In this document: positions 53,621 through 64,000 of the stretch, in pieces
Position numbering within the stretch: the first letter of the stretch is position 1
How the letters are laid out: every line of letters begins with the position of its first letter
Source of the DNA: Cercospora beticola
Taxonomy: Eukaryota > Ascomycota > Dothideomycetes > Mycosphaerellales > Mycosphaerellaceae
Assembly (NCBI RefSeq): GCF_033473495.1
Contig: NC_088936.1
Coordinates: 2,170,001 to 2,234,000 of the forward strand
Direction: 5' to 3'
Length of the DNA: 64,000 nucleotides
Program-made: the position numbers and the translations under genes
The notes under the pieces: generated by a model
Database searches by the model: none
The model's input: the letters and a program-made list of their open reading frames with translations, nothing else
Told to the model about the DNA's origin: nothing

Positions 53621-56600
53621 ATGGAGCCCCATCAGTATGCATCAGCCTCTGCCTCCTCTGCATCGCGCTCTGCTACTACTGCACATGCTACTGCCGGCCT
53701 GGAGTCCCCGCCGAGGAGTCCTCCCATTCCTCCCAGCATCCGGACGAGCTCACGAGGCTTTCGCGACGGCCAAACGACCAATTCACCACCGGACTGGCGT
53801 AGCGGCAGTGGGAGTCCTCCTCGCACGCCGCCTCCTCGAACACGCAGCGAACGGAAGGGCAAACAGCCAGTGCGTCCCGGCGACAGCCCCAACTCGCCCC
53901 AAACCATCACGGCGCCGTCCGACCAGCAGCGGTACTCTCATGGGCTGTCGTGGCACATGACGACGCGCGATTCTGTTGTCGACAACCTCCTACTCTCGCT
54001 CGATTCCTTCTCGCACCAGGACAACAGCGCAATGGCGGAGCCCCAAGATCTCGAGCGCCATACCTTTCTACATTCCCTCACTGGCCAGTTCCCATCAGGC
54101 CTGACCCAGCAGCGCGCCAGAGGGCATACGCATTCATCTTCCGATTCCGAGTTCGCGCGACACGTGGAGTCTCCAGGCAATCGTTCCATCCAGTCTGGCC
54201 GGGGCCGACGCAGCAATAGTAATTCGATATCTGGTTTTGGACAGAGCTTGACGATGCGTCTGAAGCCGGGCAGTATGGGGCGGCATAGTAGCGATACGCA
54301 GAGAACAATCAATAACAAGAGCGGCATGACAAACGGAGAAACGAGCAATAGTCATGCCAATGGCGCATCGTTGGAGCCCGCTGCCATGCCAGCATTCGCG
54401 CGGCGCTCAGTGAGCATGGAGCATATAACAACGGGATCGGGCGAGCCTTCCGTGCTCACGCGTGGGCGACCGGTGCCTTCTATACACAGCAGGTACGAGT
54501 CGAACAACGAATCAGATGGTGAAGCCGCACCAGAACCAGTCATCGCAGCCGGCCCACGGAAACAGCTCAACCCCACCGCGAATGGTCCGGTCTACGTCAA
54601 TTCTGCAAACCCCAAGGCACAAAAGCCGAACCAATTGCGCAAACAGGCCACGCAGGATAACCTGCGTGGAAAGTCTGGTTATGCGCCAAATCTCATTCCA
54701 CCAGAAATTAGGACCCAAGCTGCGGATTTCGTCAGGACGGAGAGCATGCGAGCCGGAATCACGGGTCTGCACCCGCCATCCGCGCAGACGACTGTGCCAT
54801 CCAGTCCTGGAAACCAGGTTAGAAGAAGAGACCCTTCTCCCCCACGAGAGAAGCAGGGCTTTTTTAAACGCGTTTTTGGAGGAAGTTCACGCGTGGTCTC
54901 TTCGCCCACTGAACGACCCAGCTCCAAGCACGTCGGCCAAACTGCGACCAAGTCAGATGCACCTCTTCGGTCGGTGTCCCAAGCATCCGCTGCACAAACT
55001 CCCAATGCGGAGTCGCAGCAGACACCTATCGTCAACATGCCCACCACAACTCAGACGCTCAACAAGAAGCCCTCTTCATTTTTCAGACGACGCAAGAAGT
55101 CCGCATCAGAAACACTGCAGCCGCCACCACTTCCACTCCCGTCTGAAACTCCCACGAACTTTACTGTGAACCAAGCTCAACCCAGTCCGTCGATCAGCAG
55201 TCTACGCAAGGTCATGGATCCATACCTTTCCCAAGACACACGTGATGTCAATGGCACAGCCAAGTCCAAGGATGAGACGGTGTCACGACCCACAACCAGT
55301 GACACCAAAACAGAGGACTCCGAGGACCCCGACATTTTTCATTCCGGCTACACGCCACCGCTTGATGCATCGCTTCAATCACGATATCCAATACCGGTGC
55401 AGTACGGAAGTCCGAAGTCGAAGCTGAAAGTCAAGAAACGCAAACCGGACGCCCTGGTCACAGCGGGCAACAAGGGTTCTGAAGACGAGCGGGAACCCAG
55501 CAAAGAAACGGTGCGTGGGACAGTGGCTGATCCAAGCAACGAAACGGGCAGGGTATCACCGATTGGTGACATCCCTCCCGATATGATTGCCCGCGACTAC
55601 AACGACCTTCTTCTTGACAGTAGCAGGCCCAGCACTGGCGATCGTATAATTAGGTCCAAGGCAGACAGTCCAGATCTACTTGGTTCTGACATGAAAGACT
55701 CTGCCATCGAACCCAACACCGAGTTGAGCGTCAATGAAGATGGCTGGTACGTCAGAGCGCACTCAGGGCCGGAGCGGCCACCTTCAAAGACGTCCGACCG
55801 GCTGGTGCTGAGGCCAACCGCGTCTGAGGAGCGTCTCAACAGAGACGGTGACCTATCCGCCACTGAAGGCCAGACAATACTCGCTGCCCGGACCTCGAAC
55901 GCACTCGCGCCTGGACCCACTGTCAGTCAAGCAACACAGCCAGTTTCGTCTGCGCAGACAAGCCCCGTCCCGCAGGCTCTACTACCTATGGTAACGGTCA
56001 ACAACAGTCAAGTCAACAATGGTCCGGTCAACCACGGCTCGGTGTCGCGGAAGTCTAGTGACCCCACAATCATTCGGGTTCCCTCTCCTTTGACAGAGGA
56101 CGGCGCCGAATACAAAGAACGCGCGCGCAAGATTTTCGATGGCGATGAAGAGGATGTCCCCAAAGCGGACGCTGCTTCCTGGCTCGGCGAGCGGAATACG
56201 CTCAGCACGAAAACACTTGCAGCATACATGGGGCTGTTTGATTTCTCCGGGCTGAATGTGCTGGCTGCTTTGCGGCTGCTTTGCAGCAAACTAACCCTCA
56301 AAGGAGAAACGCAGCAGTTCGATCGTATCATCACAGCTCTGTCTGCACGATGGTGCGAGTGCAACCCAAACCATGGATTCAAAGCGCAGGACGTCATACA
56401 CACCATTTTCTATTCAATCATTCTTCTAAACACAGATCTGCACTTAGCAGACATCGAGGAGCGCATGTCGAGGAGTGCGTATGTCAAGAATACTTTGCCA
56501 ACCATCAGACGTGTAGTGCAGGACGCTGCACCTGACGCGTTTGGTGGTACCATTAAACCAACGCCCAGCGCGCTGCGACCAACAATGCCTTGGTCCAATT

Positions 56601-58536
56601 CAGGTCCTTCTGAACCGACTTCGCCGATCATGACACCTACGTCGCCATCAGCAATAGCAGAGCGGACCGACTCGAACACGATGCTAGAGCCCGCTTCTGC
56701 CTCAAGCTTTGCTGTCAACTCCAAGCGATTGTCTATTCGACCATCTGCAGTGCGCAACGACTCCGACGTGATGACACCGGAATCTGCAGCTAACGGCGTG
56801 TCGAATGCATTGGTCAGCAGCCCTTGGACAGGCAATATCCGAGGATGGGAAGCAGAATTGGAAACTATTCTAAAGTCATTCTTCACTTCGATCAAGACCG
56901 AACCTCTTCCTTTGCACGGCGCCACGGCACAAGATGTTATGAGCAACCGCAATCTTTCCGTGGTCGATATGAGCAGCACGCTCAAGCGCTCTGGCTCCAT
57001 AGTAAGCAAGGCGCCATCCGAAGCGATGTCGTCCATGTCGTACAGGTCGAACGCCAAAGACTTCCGATCTGCAATGAGATGGCCCGGCAGAGGTAATCGA
57101 GCTAAAGGGAAATTGTACCCACCCAGCACAGCTGGCTCCTCTCGAACCAGCTTCGACGATGGAAGCGGGTTCTGGTCACCAGCTCAAAGCAGCAAATATT
57201 CCTACAGCAAGACTCTTACATCTGCATCGGTCGGCAGTTTTTCCAACATGTCTGCCATGGCCGATTTCAAGCACTCGATCGGCTTCGCCAATGCCTTGTC
57301 CTCTGCAATCATCCGGGAGGAGACCAGCGGTGGCGAATCCGAGTCATTCTCTGTCAATGGAGGCTTGCTGGAAGATGAAGCGCTTGCTTTGGAGGGAGCG
57401 CCATGGGCCAAGGAAGGCCTGCTCAAGCACAAACACCACCTTGATGCACCTGACCGAAAGTCCAGAGAGCGCAACTGGAACGATTGTTTCGCCGTCATCA
57501 GCAAGGGCAAACTGACTCTTTTCGCCTTTGGCACCTCCACTTCCAAACAGTCGAGTTCTAGAAAAGCGCAACTTGGCAGAATTGGCAAGGCAGCCAGCGT
57601 GACCGGGGCAAGAGTCGGTGGTGGTGATTGGATGGAGAACGCAGAGCAGCTTGAAGTGTTCGTGCTACGACAGACAATCGCATCCACCCTACCACCCCCC
57701 GGCTACAGTAAGGCTCGGCCGCATGTGTGGGCTCTCAGTCTGCCTAATGGAGCAGTACATCTATTCCAAGTCGGCACTCCTGAGATCGCCATCGAATTCA
57801 TGACAACTGCCAATTACTGGTCTGCGCGTCTGAGCAAGGAGCCACTGTCGGGTGGTGTGTCGAACATTGAATACGGCTGGTCCGAACACGTCATCAACTC
57901 CGCCTTGACAGATCGATCCGACACGTTCAGCACACCACCTTCCTCAATGGCTACCAGAGGTCACAGCCACAGCATATCGACCGACCGTCCGGGGAGGGGT
58001 AGTCTGCAATCTTCGCTTCGCTCCAGCTTCGACACCGGCTACGGCAGCAGCAAGATTAGACTGCCAGCGGACAAGGTTATGATACATGAGTGGCATCCCC
58101 CGACGCAGTCAATGATGGCTAGTCAACTGATGGAAGTGGATCAGCTGAGGCAACTGACTGCGTACGTGCAGAACTCAGAACAGGAGCTCGAGAAGCACAA
58201 CGAGCTTAAGCATGCCATCGAGCTTGCGGTAAGTCGATTTCACTTTCAGCCCTCTTTTCGCATACTGACAGGATACAGTACTCGCCCCGCCACCCCAATT
58301 TCGCCAAAGCCATGGCCAACTGGCAGCGCAAATCTGACTATCTGCTCCGCGAGATTGTCAAGTTCCGAACGTACATTGACAGCTTGTCCGCGGCCCAAAA
58401 GGCTAAGGAGGCCTTCTATGCAAAGAAGGCAGAAGGCAGGCCGTTGTCGCGCTCAAGCCGTCGGGACGAGGATGCGCAAGAAGCTCCGAAGATCGATGAT
58501 GTGCTGGCCCCGCGAGGAATTCACACTTCAGGTTAG
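53621..58536 (+). CDS. Sec7-PH Arf guanine-nucleotide exchange factor (EFA6/Yel1-like)
   Basis: Exons 53621-58228 and 58279-58536 (intron GTAAGT...TACAG, 50 bp) give 1621 residues. The ATG 53621 (ctcgccATGGAG) is the first in frame; the open codons before it lack ATG. The first 820 residues are Ser/Pro/Arg-rich and disordered, with basic patches near FFKRVFGGSSR and FFRRRKKSASE. The Sec7 domain spans about 830-975 and carries the glutamic finger in LKGETQQFDR (Glu896) and NTDLHLADI. A PH domain spans about 1260-1410 (WAKEGLLKHKHHLD...ANYWSARLS), followed by a helical C-terminal region with coiled-coil features. Such proteins activate Arf GTPases at the plasma membrane. Length is large, but similar fungal Sec7-PH proteins are known. 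Confidence 0.9.
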
Positions 58537-59011
58537 AAGCGCTGGAGATGGTCAGCGTTCCCCAACGGGCAGTACTCCACAGAAAAGCGGCGCCTGGAGA
58601 GGCGGAAGACGCTTGGAGATGTATTCGTGTACGAGTAAGACAGCTTCTTCTGATACACCACACGACAGTTTTCACATGTTGAGATGGGATAGCGAGGCGT
58701 TTCGAGTGGGAGACACGAGCAACGAGGATATCGCAGGTTTCATGACTGTAACAATAGGAAAGCACACAGAAACATCAGAATAATCACTAGTCGCGTCAAC
58801 GAGCGGCGGCATTTGCCTTCCTTCCGATCTCTCACTTGTGCTTGCCATGTGAACGGCGCAGCACGCTCATTGGACGCAAGCTCGCCCCACCCGCACCTTC
58901 CACGCTGCCTGGACTCCTCGAACTTGCCAACTTCACCACTCAACTCACACCACTGACCATCGTTGGATCCATGCATCGCTTTTCCAACACACCACCATCA
59001 CAAGAAGCAAG
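58537..59011. other. Intergenic region, no gene recognised
   Basis: 475 bp of 3' flank of the Sec7 gene and leader of the next. Frame remnants only. Confidence 0.5.
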
Positions 59012-60130
59012 ATGATACTGGGGCCGTACCGAAACCCGCCTTACCGGACGCCCACACCCAAGTCATCTCTCAGCCCGCCGCCTCCTCATGGTAGTACGCG
59101 GAACCCCTCGCCAAAGCGGAAGCTACATCCGGACGAGGCTGATGTGCCCATTGCTGGAAGCGCTGCTGGACCAGCACAATCACTTCGAGTTGACACGACG
59201 TGGAATTCGGATGGGAGTCTCGTGGTGCCCGACAGTCCGCGAAGTAAAGTTGCCGAGCGGCTGAAGGACTTAGCTATCCGCCAAGCACGACCTACAAACG
59301 CAGTCACCAGTCCACAGCGGCAAAGTCCTTCACAGTCGCCACGGAAGAAGCTCAAACGCAATCCTCATATACGCGACTTGCGTGGAGCTGTGCAAGCGAG
59401 GCAGTTATTAGGAGACGCGGTGCAAACTCCACCCCAAGGTGCTGGTCGTTGTGTGGAGATCCCAGACAGCGAGAGTGGGAATACGACGCTTGTTTTGGAG
59501 GTCGATGAGACGATCTTGGACGATGAAGACTATGCATGGTTACCTCCCACGCCACTACGAGAGAATGGCATTCGCGATCTGCATCAGGCGATCGATATGG
59601 TTATGTCGTCGGAGGACGATGCCGAATCAGATCATTATCAGCGCCAGCAAACGGAATTCAAAACGAGTTCGAGAAACAACAAAAGAATGCTCTCCCCGCC
59701 GCCGCCTTCTCCGCTAGGACAGTGCTCACAAGGGACCAACGAGGAAGCGAATCTCTTCTTGAGCAAATCACCTGATTCATCTTTCAGCGATGATGCGACC
59801 AGCTTCGACCCGGCGTCTTTAACATGGCAAGATTCAGAAATTACTGGGCATGAAATTACTTCTCCGGATGATGATGGAGAGGGTATCAACGGAATTGGCT
59901 TCAGGCCTACGCCTGCAATTGCTTACGCGCGGAGTCAGAAACGGAGGCAGCAGGTGGAAGGTTGGAAAGCAAGAGAGGCAAAAGAAGCCAGACAGAAGCG
60001 GTTGGAACGAAGACGTGGCTCTGGGCGAGGCAAAGCCATCGCCGGTGGTGGTATCGGCTTGGATGGAGCAAATGATGGATTGGGGAGTGACGGTGGCACT
60101 ACGCGAAGGACTGTGCGGTTTGCGACGTAA
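59012..60130 (+). CDS. Hypothetical Ser/Pro-rich protein, 372 residues
   Basis: Single exon, ATG at 59012. Sequence is low complexity: PYRTPTPKSSLSPPPPHGS, phospho-site-like SP/TP motifs, basic SPRKKLKRNPHIRDLRG and an acidic ETILDDEDYAWLPPTPL block, then a Glu/Arg/Lys-rich helical C-terminus (WKAREAKEARQKRLERRRG) ending RRTVRFAT. A nuclear or cell-cycle-regulated protein would fit the SP motifs, but no domain or family is recognised. Likely real by codon use and length. Confidence 0.65.
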   Translation: MILGPYRNPPYRTPTPKSSLSPPPPHGSTRNPSPKRKLHPDEADVPIAGSAAGPAQSLRVDTTWNSDGSLVVPDSPRSKVAERLKDLAIRQARPTNAVTSPQRQSPSQSPRKKLKRNPHIRDLRGAVQARQLLGDAVQTPPQGAGRCVEIPDSESGNTTLVLEVDETILDDEDYAWLPPTPLRENGIRDLHQAIDMVMSSEDDAESDHYQRQQTEFKTSSRNNKRMLSPPPPSPLGQCSQGTNEEANLFLSKSPDSSFSDDATSFDPASLTWQDSEITGHEITSPDDDGEGINGIGFRPTPAIAYARSQKRRQQVEGWKAREAKEARQKRLERRRGSGRGKAIAGGGIGLDGANDGLGSDGGTTRRTVRFAT

Positions 60131-61357
60131 TCGCCCGGCCGCATGGGCGCAACGAGAGATGTTGATGACTTTCTAACGAGCGATTGAGATATGACGCGCA
60201 CGAATGGATAAATGGGCTTTGATCGGATACGCAGACCGGTCATCAGACATGACAGAATCGAGAATTGAAGTGCGATGAGATAGCTAGCGGCTAGTCCTGG
60301 AGAACATTCAACTCAATGCATATGAGCAAGCTTCTGCCATAGATCGCACGAATGTTGGACGAGCTCTTGCCGCCTACACTGCGACAAGCACCATCGATCC
60401 CAGCCTCTTCACATTCTCGCACTGTTTCTATGAAGAGCTCTCATCCGCAGCCGTGTTCCGCCCGCCCTGAAGCCGCTCACGTACACTTGCTGCCCTCTCG
60501 CTACATCACCTCTGTACTTTCCTCCCCGCATATCCGCCAAGTGATCGCACAGCCCAGACCGCATGACCACCACGCGGAGGACACGGCGTCCCGTTCCAGC
60601 ATAGCTACCCCCAGTACACGATGAGGCTGAAGCAAGGAACGGGAACATTCGGCTAGACATGAGTTGCACCGTTTCCTGATCTTCACGACATGCAAATGAA
60701 GAGCGGAGGGAAGCGTGGATGCGAGCAGCCTTCATCCCGGGTACTGTTGATGGTTGGGATGCGTTCGCATTGCGAGCGAAAGCGACCTGAGTTGAAATGA
60801 CCCGATGCCATCACGATGATCGAGGGACGCCGAGTTTCGAGACATGGTGGGGCCTTTCGCGACTTGCGACAGCGTATGTCATTGCCGACGTAAGTATGGT
60901 ATACATGTAGAGACACGCGACAACAATGTCAGCAAGCTCGGGTTCACAGCAGCAACAGCAGCAGCAAGCAGGTGCAGTTGGTGGAGGCAACGGCGAGCGA
61001 GGGAGAAACCGGAGTGGGCACGATGTGCATCTGCAAAAAGGCCCGCAAACAGATCGTGCTAAGCAGAAGGACCCTCGGCGACCGAGAACTATGATTGGCT
61101 GGACAGTGTTGGCGGGAAATCCATGCAGGTGCCCCTCTTGCGCGGTTCGTCGAGAATCTGGGACGCGACTTTAAAAAGTCTAGCAAGGGAAGCTAAGCTT
61201 GGAGCGCGGGCGTGAAAAGCTGTCTACCGCCTTTTTTTGCCTTGACTCTTCGCTTTCAGTCCTTCTTCCCATTGTTCTTGCTGTGTGGACTGAACGACTT
61301 TCCGAGCAGAACCAACATACACCAGTTCCTCGTCAAACAACAACGACAGCTGCAAAA
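60131..61357. promoter_or_regulatory. Intergenic region with CAG/CAA repeat, upstream of SHMT
   Basis: 1.2 kb upstream of the hydroxymethyltransferase start. It contains a short CAG/CAA-type microsatellite at about 60944-60970 (agcagcaacagcagcagcaa). A pyrimidine-rich stretch (cctttttttgccttgactct) near 61230 and an A/C-rich leader precede the ATG. The frame upstream of 61358 is open without ATG. No other gene seen. Confidence 0.55.
60944..60970. repeat. CAG/CAA microsatellite
   Basis: About nine repeated CAG/CAA-type triplets in a region without a gene, upstream of SHMT. Confidence 0.85.
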
Positions 61358-62806
61358 ATGGCCGCCAACGGAGTCAATGGCGCCCACCTGGCTTTGCCAC
61401 AGAGTCATCAAGACCTGATGCAAAAGTCTCTGGTCGAGACCGACCCCGAGATCGCGTCTATCATGACCGACGAGATCAAGCGTCAACGCGAGTCGATCCT
61501 CCTCATCGCCTCCGAAAACGTTACTTCCCGCGCCGTCTTCGATGCTCTTGGGTCACCGATGAGCAACAAGTACAGCGAAGGCTACCCAGGTGCCCGCTAC
61601 TACGGTGGAAACGAACACATTGACCGCATCGAGCTTACATGCCAGAAGCGTGCACTCGAGACTTTCCGCCTCGACCCCGCCAAGTGGGGTGTAAACGTGC
61701 AATGTCTGAGTGGCAGCCCTGCGAACTTGCAGGTCTACCAGGCGATCATGCGGCCACATGATCGTTTGATGGGTTTGGATCTGCCTCACGGTGGACATTT
61801 GAGCCACGGATACCAGACACCTTCGAAGAAGATCTCCGCCGTGTCAACGTACTTCGAGACATTCCCATACAGAGTCAACCTGGAGACGGGTTTGATCGAC
61901 TATGATCGCCTCGAGGAGAATGCTCTCATGTACAGGCCAAAGGTGCTCGTTGCTGGTACTTCAGCGTACTGCCGTGAGATTGACTACAAGAGAATGAGGG
62001 AAATCGCGGACAAGGTCGGAGCATACTTGATGATGGATATGGCACACATTTCTGGTCTCGTTGCTGCTGGTGTCAACAAGTCGCCATTCGAGTACGCCGA
62101 TATTGTCACGACGACTACCCACAAGAGTTTGCGTGGCCCTCGTGGTGCCATGATTTTCTTCCGCAAGGGTGTGAGGAAGACTGAGATCAAGGCTGGCAAG
62201 GAAGTGCAGGTTCTCTACGATCTTGAGGGCCCAATTAACTTCTCTGTCTTCCCTGGTCACCAGGGTGGCCCACACAACCACACCATCACTGCTCTTGCTG
62301 TTGCACTGAAGCAGGCTCAAACGCCAGAATTCTTGCAATACCAGCAGCAGGTCATCAAGAACGCGAAGCAGCTCGAGAATTCGTTCAAGGCCAAGGGCTA
62401 CAGACTGGTGACAGACGGCACAGACAACCACATGGTTCTCCTTGACCTCAAGCCTCTCGGCCTCGACGGTGCTCGTGTAGAAGCTGTGCTCGATCAAGTC
62501 AACATTGCTTGCAACAAGAACACCACACCCGGTGACAAGTCCGCTCTCACACCTTGCGGTATCCGTATCGGCACGCCAGCCATGACCAGCAGAGGCATGG
62601 GCGAGGCAGACTTTGACCGAATTGCGGGCTACATCGATCAATGCATCAAGCTCGCCACCAAGGTGCAGTCGGAGCTGCCCAAGGACGCCAACAAGCAGAA
62701 GGACTTCAAGGCCAAGCTTGCTGGTGGCGCTGCGAACGTCCCTGAGGTTGGCACGCTCAAGGCGGAGATTGCTGCCTGGGCCAGCACGTTCCCTCTGCCA
62801 GTCTAA
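61358..62806 (+). CDS. SHM2: Serine hydroxymethyltransferase, cytosolic form
   Basis: Single exon, 482 residues from ATG 61358 (context tgcaaaaATGGCC). PLP lysine Lys256 lies in [13 protein letters not shown]. Other hallmarks are [44 protein letters not shown] and GTPAMTSRG. Length and the absence of a basic, mitochondrial-like presequence point to the cytosolic enzyme (yeast Shm2 type). It converts serine and tetrahydrofolate to glycine and 5,10-methylene-THF, feeding one-carbon metabolism. The intronless coding part and highly regular codon use (many C-ending codons) suggest strong expression. Confidence 0.97.
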   Translation: MAANGVNGAHLALPQSHQDLMQKSLVETDPEIASIMTDEIKRQRESILLIASENVTSRAVFDALGSPMSNKYSEGYPGARYYGGNEHIDRIELTCQKRALETFRLDPAKWGVNVQCLSGSPANLQVYQAIMRPHDRLMGLDLPHGGHLSHGYQTPSKKISAVSTYFETFPYRVNLETGLIDYDRLEENALMYRPKVLVAGTSAYCREIDYKRMREIADKVGAYLMMDMAHISGLVAAGVNKSPFEYADIVTTTTHKSLRGPRGAMIFFRKGVRKTEIKAGKEVQVLYDLEGPINFSVFPGHQGGPHNHTITALAVALKQAQTPEFLQYQQQVIKNAKQLENSFKAKGYRLVTDGTDNHMVLLDLKPLGLDGARVEAVLDQVNIACNKNTTPGDKSALTPCGIRIGTPAMTSRGMGEADFDRIAGYIDQCIKLATKVQSELPKDANKQKDFKAKLAGGAANVPEVGTLKAEIAAWASTFPLPV

Positions 62807-63354
62807 GCAGTGGTGCGGTTGTATGCATAATTGGGCGTTTACATGGGGACACTGGGGGCCAAAAAGATACTACTACCTTCAACACAAGCGTGGTGTTGGG
62901 GGGATAAATGCGTTATGAGTTGTGCGGCGTTTCAACCTGCTGCTATGAGGCTGTTTATGTACTCTGAAAACAATGATATCCACGAGCTGTAGCTGTAGCT
63001 CCTGTTTGCCAATAAATGTTCGTAGCGTGATTCGCTCAGCGGCCCATGCATGTAGCTGTGAAGAAGGGAGCGCCTCGACCGTTCGACGATCGGAGAACTC
63101 GAAGGTCCCTGAAGATGTGACGTACCCGCGTAGCAACTTCCTTCTTTGTCCCACGTCGTCCGTCCCTCCTTCCAAGTGCTGGACTAAACGCAAACACAAA
63201 CCTAGGCTGACATACACACCTTGCCGCTCCGAATCCGAAGTGTGAAAAGCAAAGCAATCCTATCACTCAAAACTTCCCGCTCCTATATACGCGCAGTCGC
63301 GACACATTCGCAACTGAACCACTTCCCACCACCATCACCCCCTCCTCCGCCGCG
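62807..63354. other. Intergenic region, no gene recognised
   Basis: 3' flank of SHMT and promoter of the last gene. Pyrimidine-rich sequence (cccaccaccatcaccccctc) ends directly at the ATG at 63355. Confidence 0.5.
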
Positions 63355-64000
63355 ATGTCCAACGCGCCGACTCTGATCAATCTTCCTCCGCCGCCGAGCG
63401 ATCCTCAAACTCCCAGCGAGGTTCCGTATGTGCAAAGAGCAGCCTCCCGCACAGCGGTACATAACTGACTCGCATCAGATCGCGCAGCGGCACGCCCAAC
63501 TCGACCACCACCTCCATGAGCGAGCTCTCCACAGTCGCAATCAAAGACGGTCACCGCGGCCACCTCCCCCACCACCAGCACAGCCAAGGGCCCTCCGGCC
63601 TTTCCAACCAACTCGACGCCGAACGCGCTGATCGCATCTCCCGCCTTGCTGGCCTCGAACGCGTCACCACCGCTCGCAACCCTCAGACACCAGGCAGCAC
63701 CGGCAACCTCACGCCCGCGGGTGGTGTGCACGGCGCCCAACAAGTACCACCCGCTGTCAGCTATTTCGACTCAACTGGCAACCCAGCTCTCGGCCGCGAA
63801 CGTAGCACCGTCGGCAGTGCCTCAGCTACCGGCTCCGTAGGCGCTCGCACTACATGGGCCGGCAGCGAAGCAGGCGGAGACTTTGACAAGATGTCCGAGA
63901 GTCAAGACATGGACATGGACACTTCGTCCGTGGGCGGCATGAGCGATATGGATCGAGACACTGGTTCGCTCGTAGGTTTTGGCGAAGGAGCTCGAACACC
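63355..64000 (+). CDS. Conserved fungal protein of unknown function, 3' end beyond the window
   Basis: Exons 63355-63425 and 63479 onward (intron GTATGT...ATCAG, 53 bp). The visible 197 residues start MSNAPTLINLPPPPSDPQTP, then SRSGTPNSTTTSMSELSTVA, IKDGHRGH, ERADRISRLAGLERV, STVGSASATGSVGARTTW and DMDMDTSSVGGMSDMD up to SLVGFGEGARTP. From memory such a block order recurs in uncharacterised Pezizomycotina proteins. It is disordered, with SP/TP-like sites and no domain. The gene runs off the right edge, so function and length cannot be judged. Confidence 0.8.

Noticed and set aside
61961..62641. Minus-strand frame of 226 codons within SHMT
   Set aside because: Antisense shadow of strongly codon-biased SHMT; no domain.

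Overview
The window is from a filamentous ascomycete (Pezizomycotina). A Dothideomycete of the Mycosphaerellales type is my best guess. The grounds are short GT-AG introns of about 50-100 bp, GC-rich compact genes, fungal-specific families (Zn2Cys6 regulator, fungal rhodopsin-like membrane protein, DUF7730-type protein, small secreted protein) and a sharply bounded AT-rich block with the signature of repeat-induced point mutation (RIP). The species cannot be fixed from the sequence alone.

Layout. Positions 1-8153 form an extremely AT-rich, CpA/TpG-depleted block. It holds a nearly complete but RIP-destroyed Ty1/Copia retrotransposon (1 to about 4650, plus strand; gag-side, protease, integrase, reverse transcriptase and RNase H all readable through TAG/TAA stops). 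It also holds an inverted 3' Copia fragment (5492-6381) framed by two inverted-repeat arms. At its right edge lies the mutated body of a host gene: the intact GC-rich 5' end of a CCCH zinc finger / NFX1-type helicase-like gene (8154-8549, minus) continues in frame into the RIP block.

From 8.2 kb on the sequence is normal gene-bearing DNA. In order: a putative multi-exon gene (9004-9759, -); a ubiquitin-like/AN1 zinc-finger fusion (10373-10937, +); an unknown protein (12392-13171, +); an MFS monocarboxylate-type transporter (16914-18798, +); eIF3e (-) divergent from mitochondrial ribosomal protein mL49 (+) at 22952-25194; a TauD/TfdA dioxygenase (25978-27292, -); an unknown fungal protein with a five-codon first exon (28306-30351, +) convergent with Mtq2 methyltransferase (-); the succinate dehydrogenase assembly factor Sdh7/SDHAF3 (31632-32155, +); a DUF7730-like protein (33068-34255, +); a small secreted protein (35482-35956, +); an amino-acid permease (+) whose 3' end overlaps a Zn2Cys6 regulator (-) at 36362-39740; a secreted Ser/Thr-rich protein (-); a rhodopsin-like membrane protein (42291-43932, +); VPS4 (-) divergent from prefoldin subunit 6 (+); two unknown genes; a LETM1-domain mitochondrial protein (-); a Sec7-PH Arf exchange factor (53621-58536, +); an unknown Ser/Pro-rich protein; cytosolic serine hydroxymethyltransferase (61358-62806, +); and the 5' part of a conserved fungal protein running off the end.

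Most of the 8-64 kb part is housekeeping in character (translation, ESCRT, prefoldin, mitochondrial assembly, one-carbon metabolism), with accessory-looking genes at 33-43 kb. No biosynthetic core gene, CRISPR, rRNA or convincing tRNA was seen. Large stretches without recognisable genes lie at 13.2-16.9 kb, 18.8-22.9 kb and 51.4-53.6 kb. The most unusual signal is the RIP block: residual CpA sites lie mostly in GCA context, and its mutations run into a host gene whose family is linked to RNA-directed silencing.
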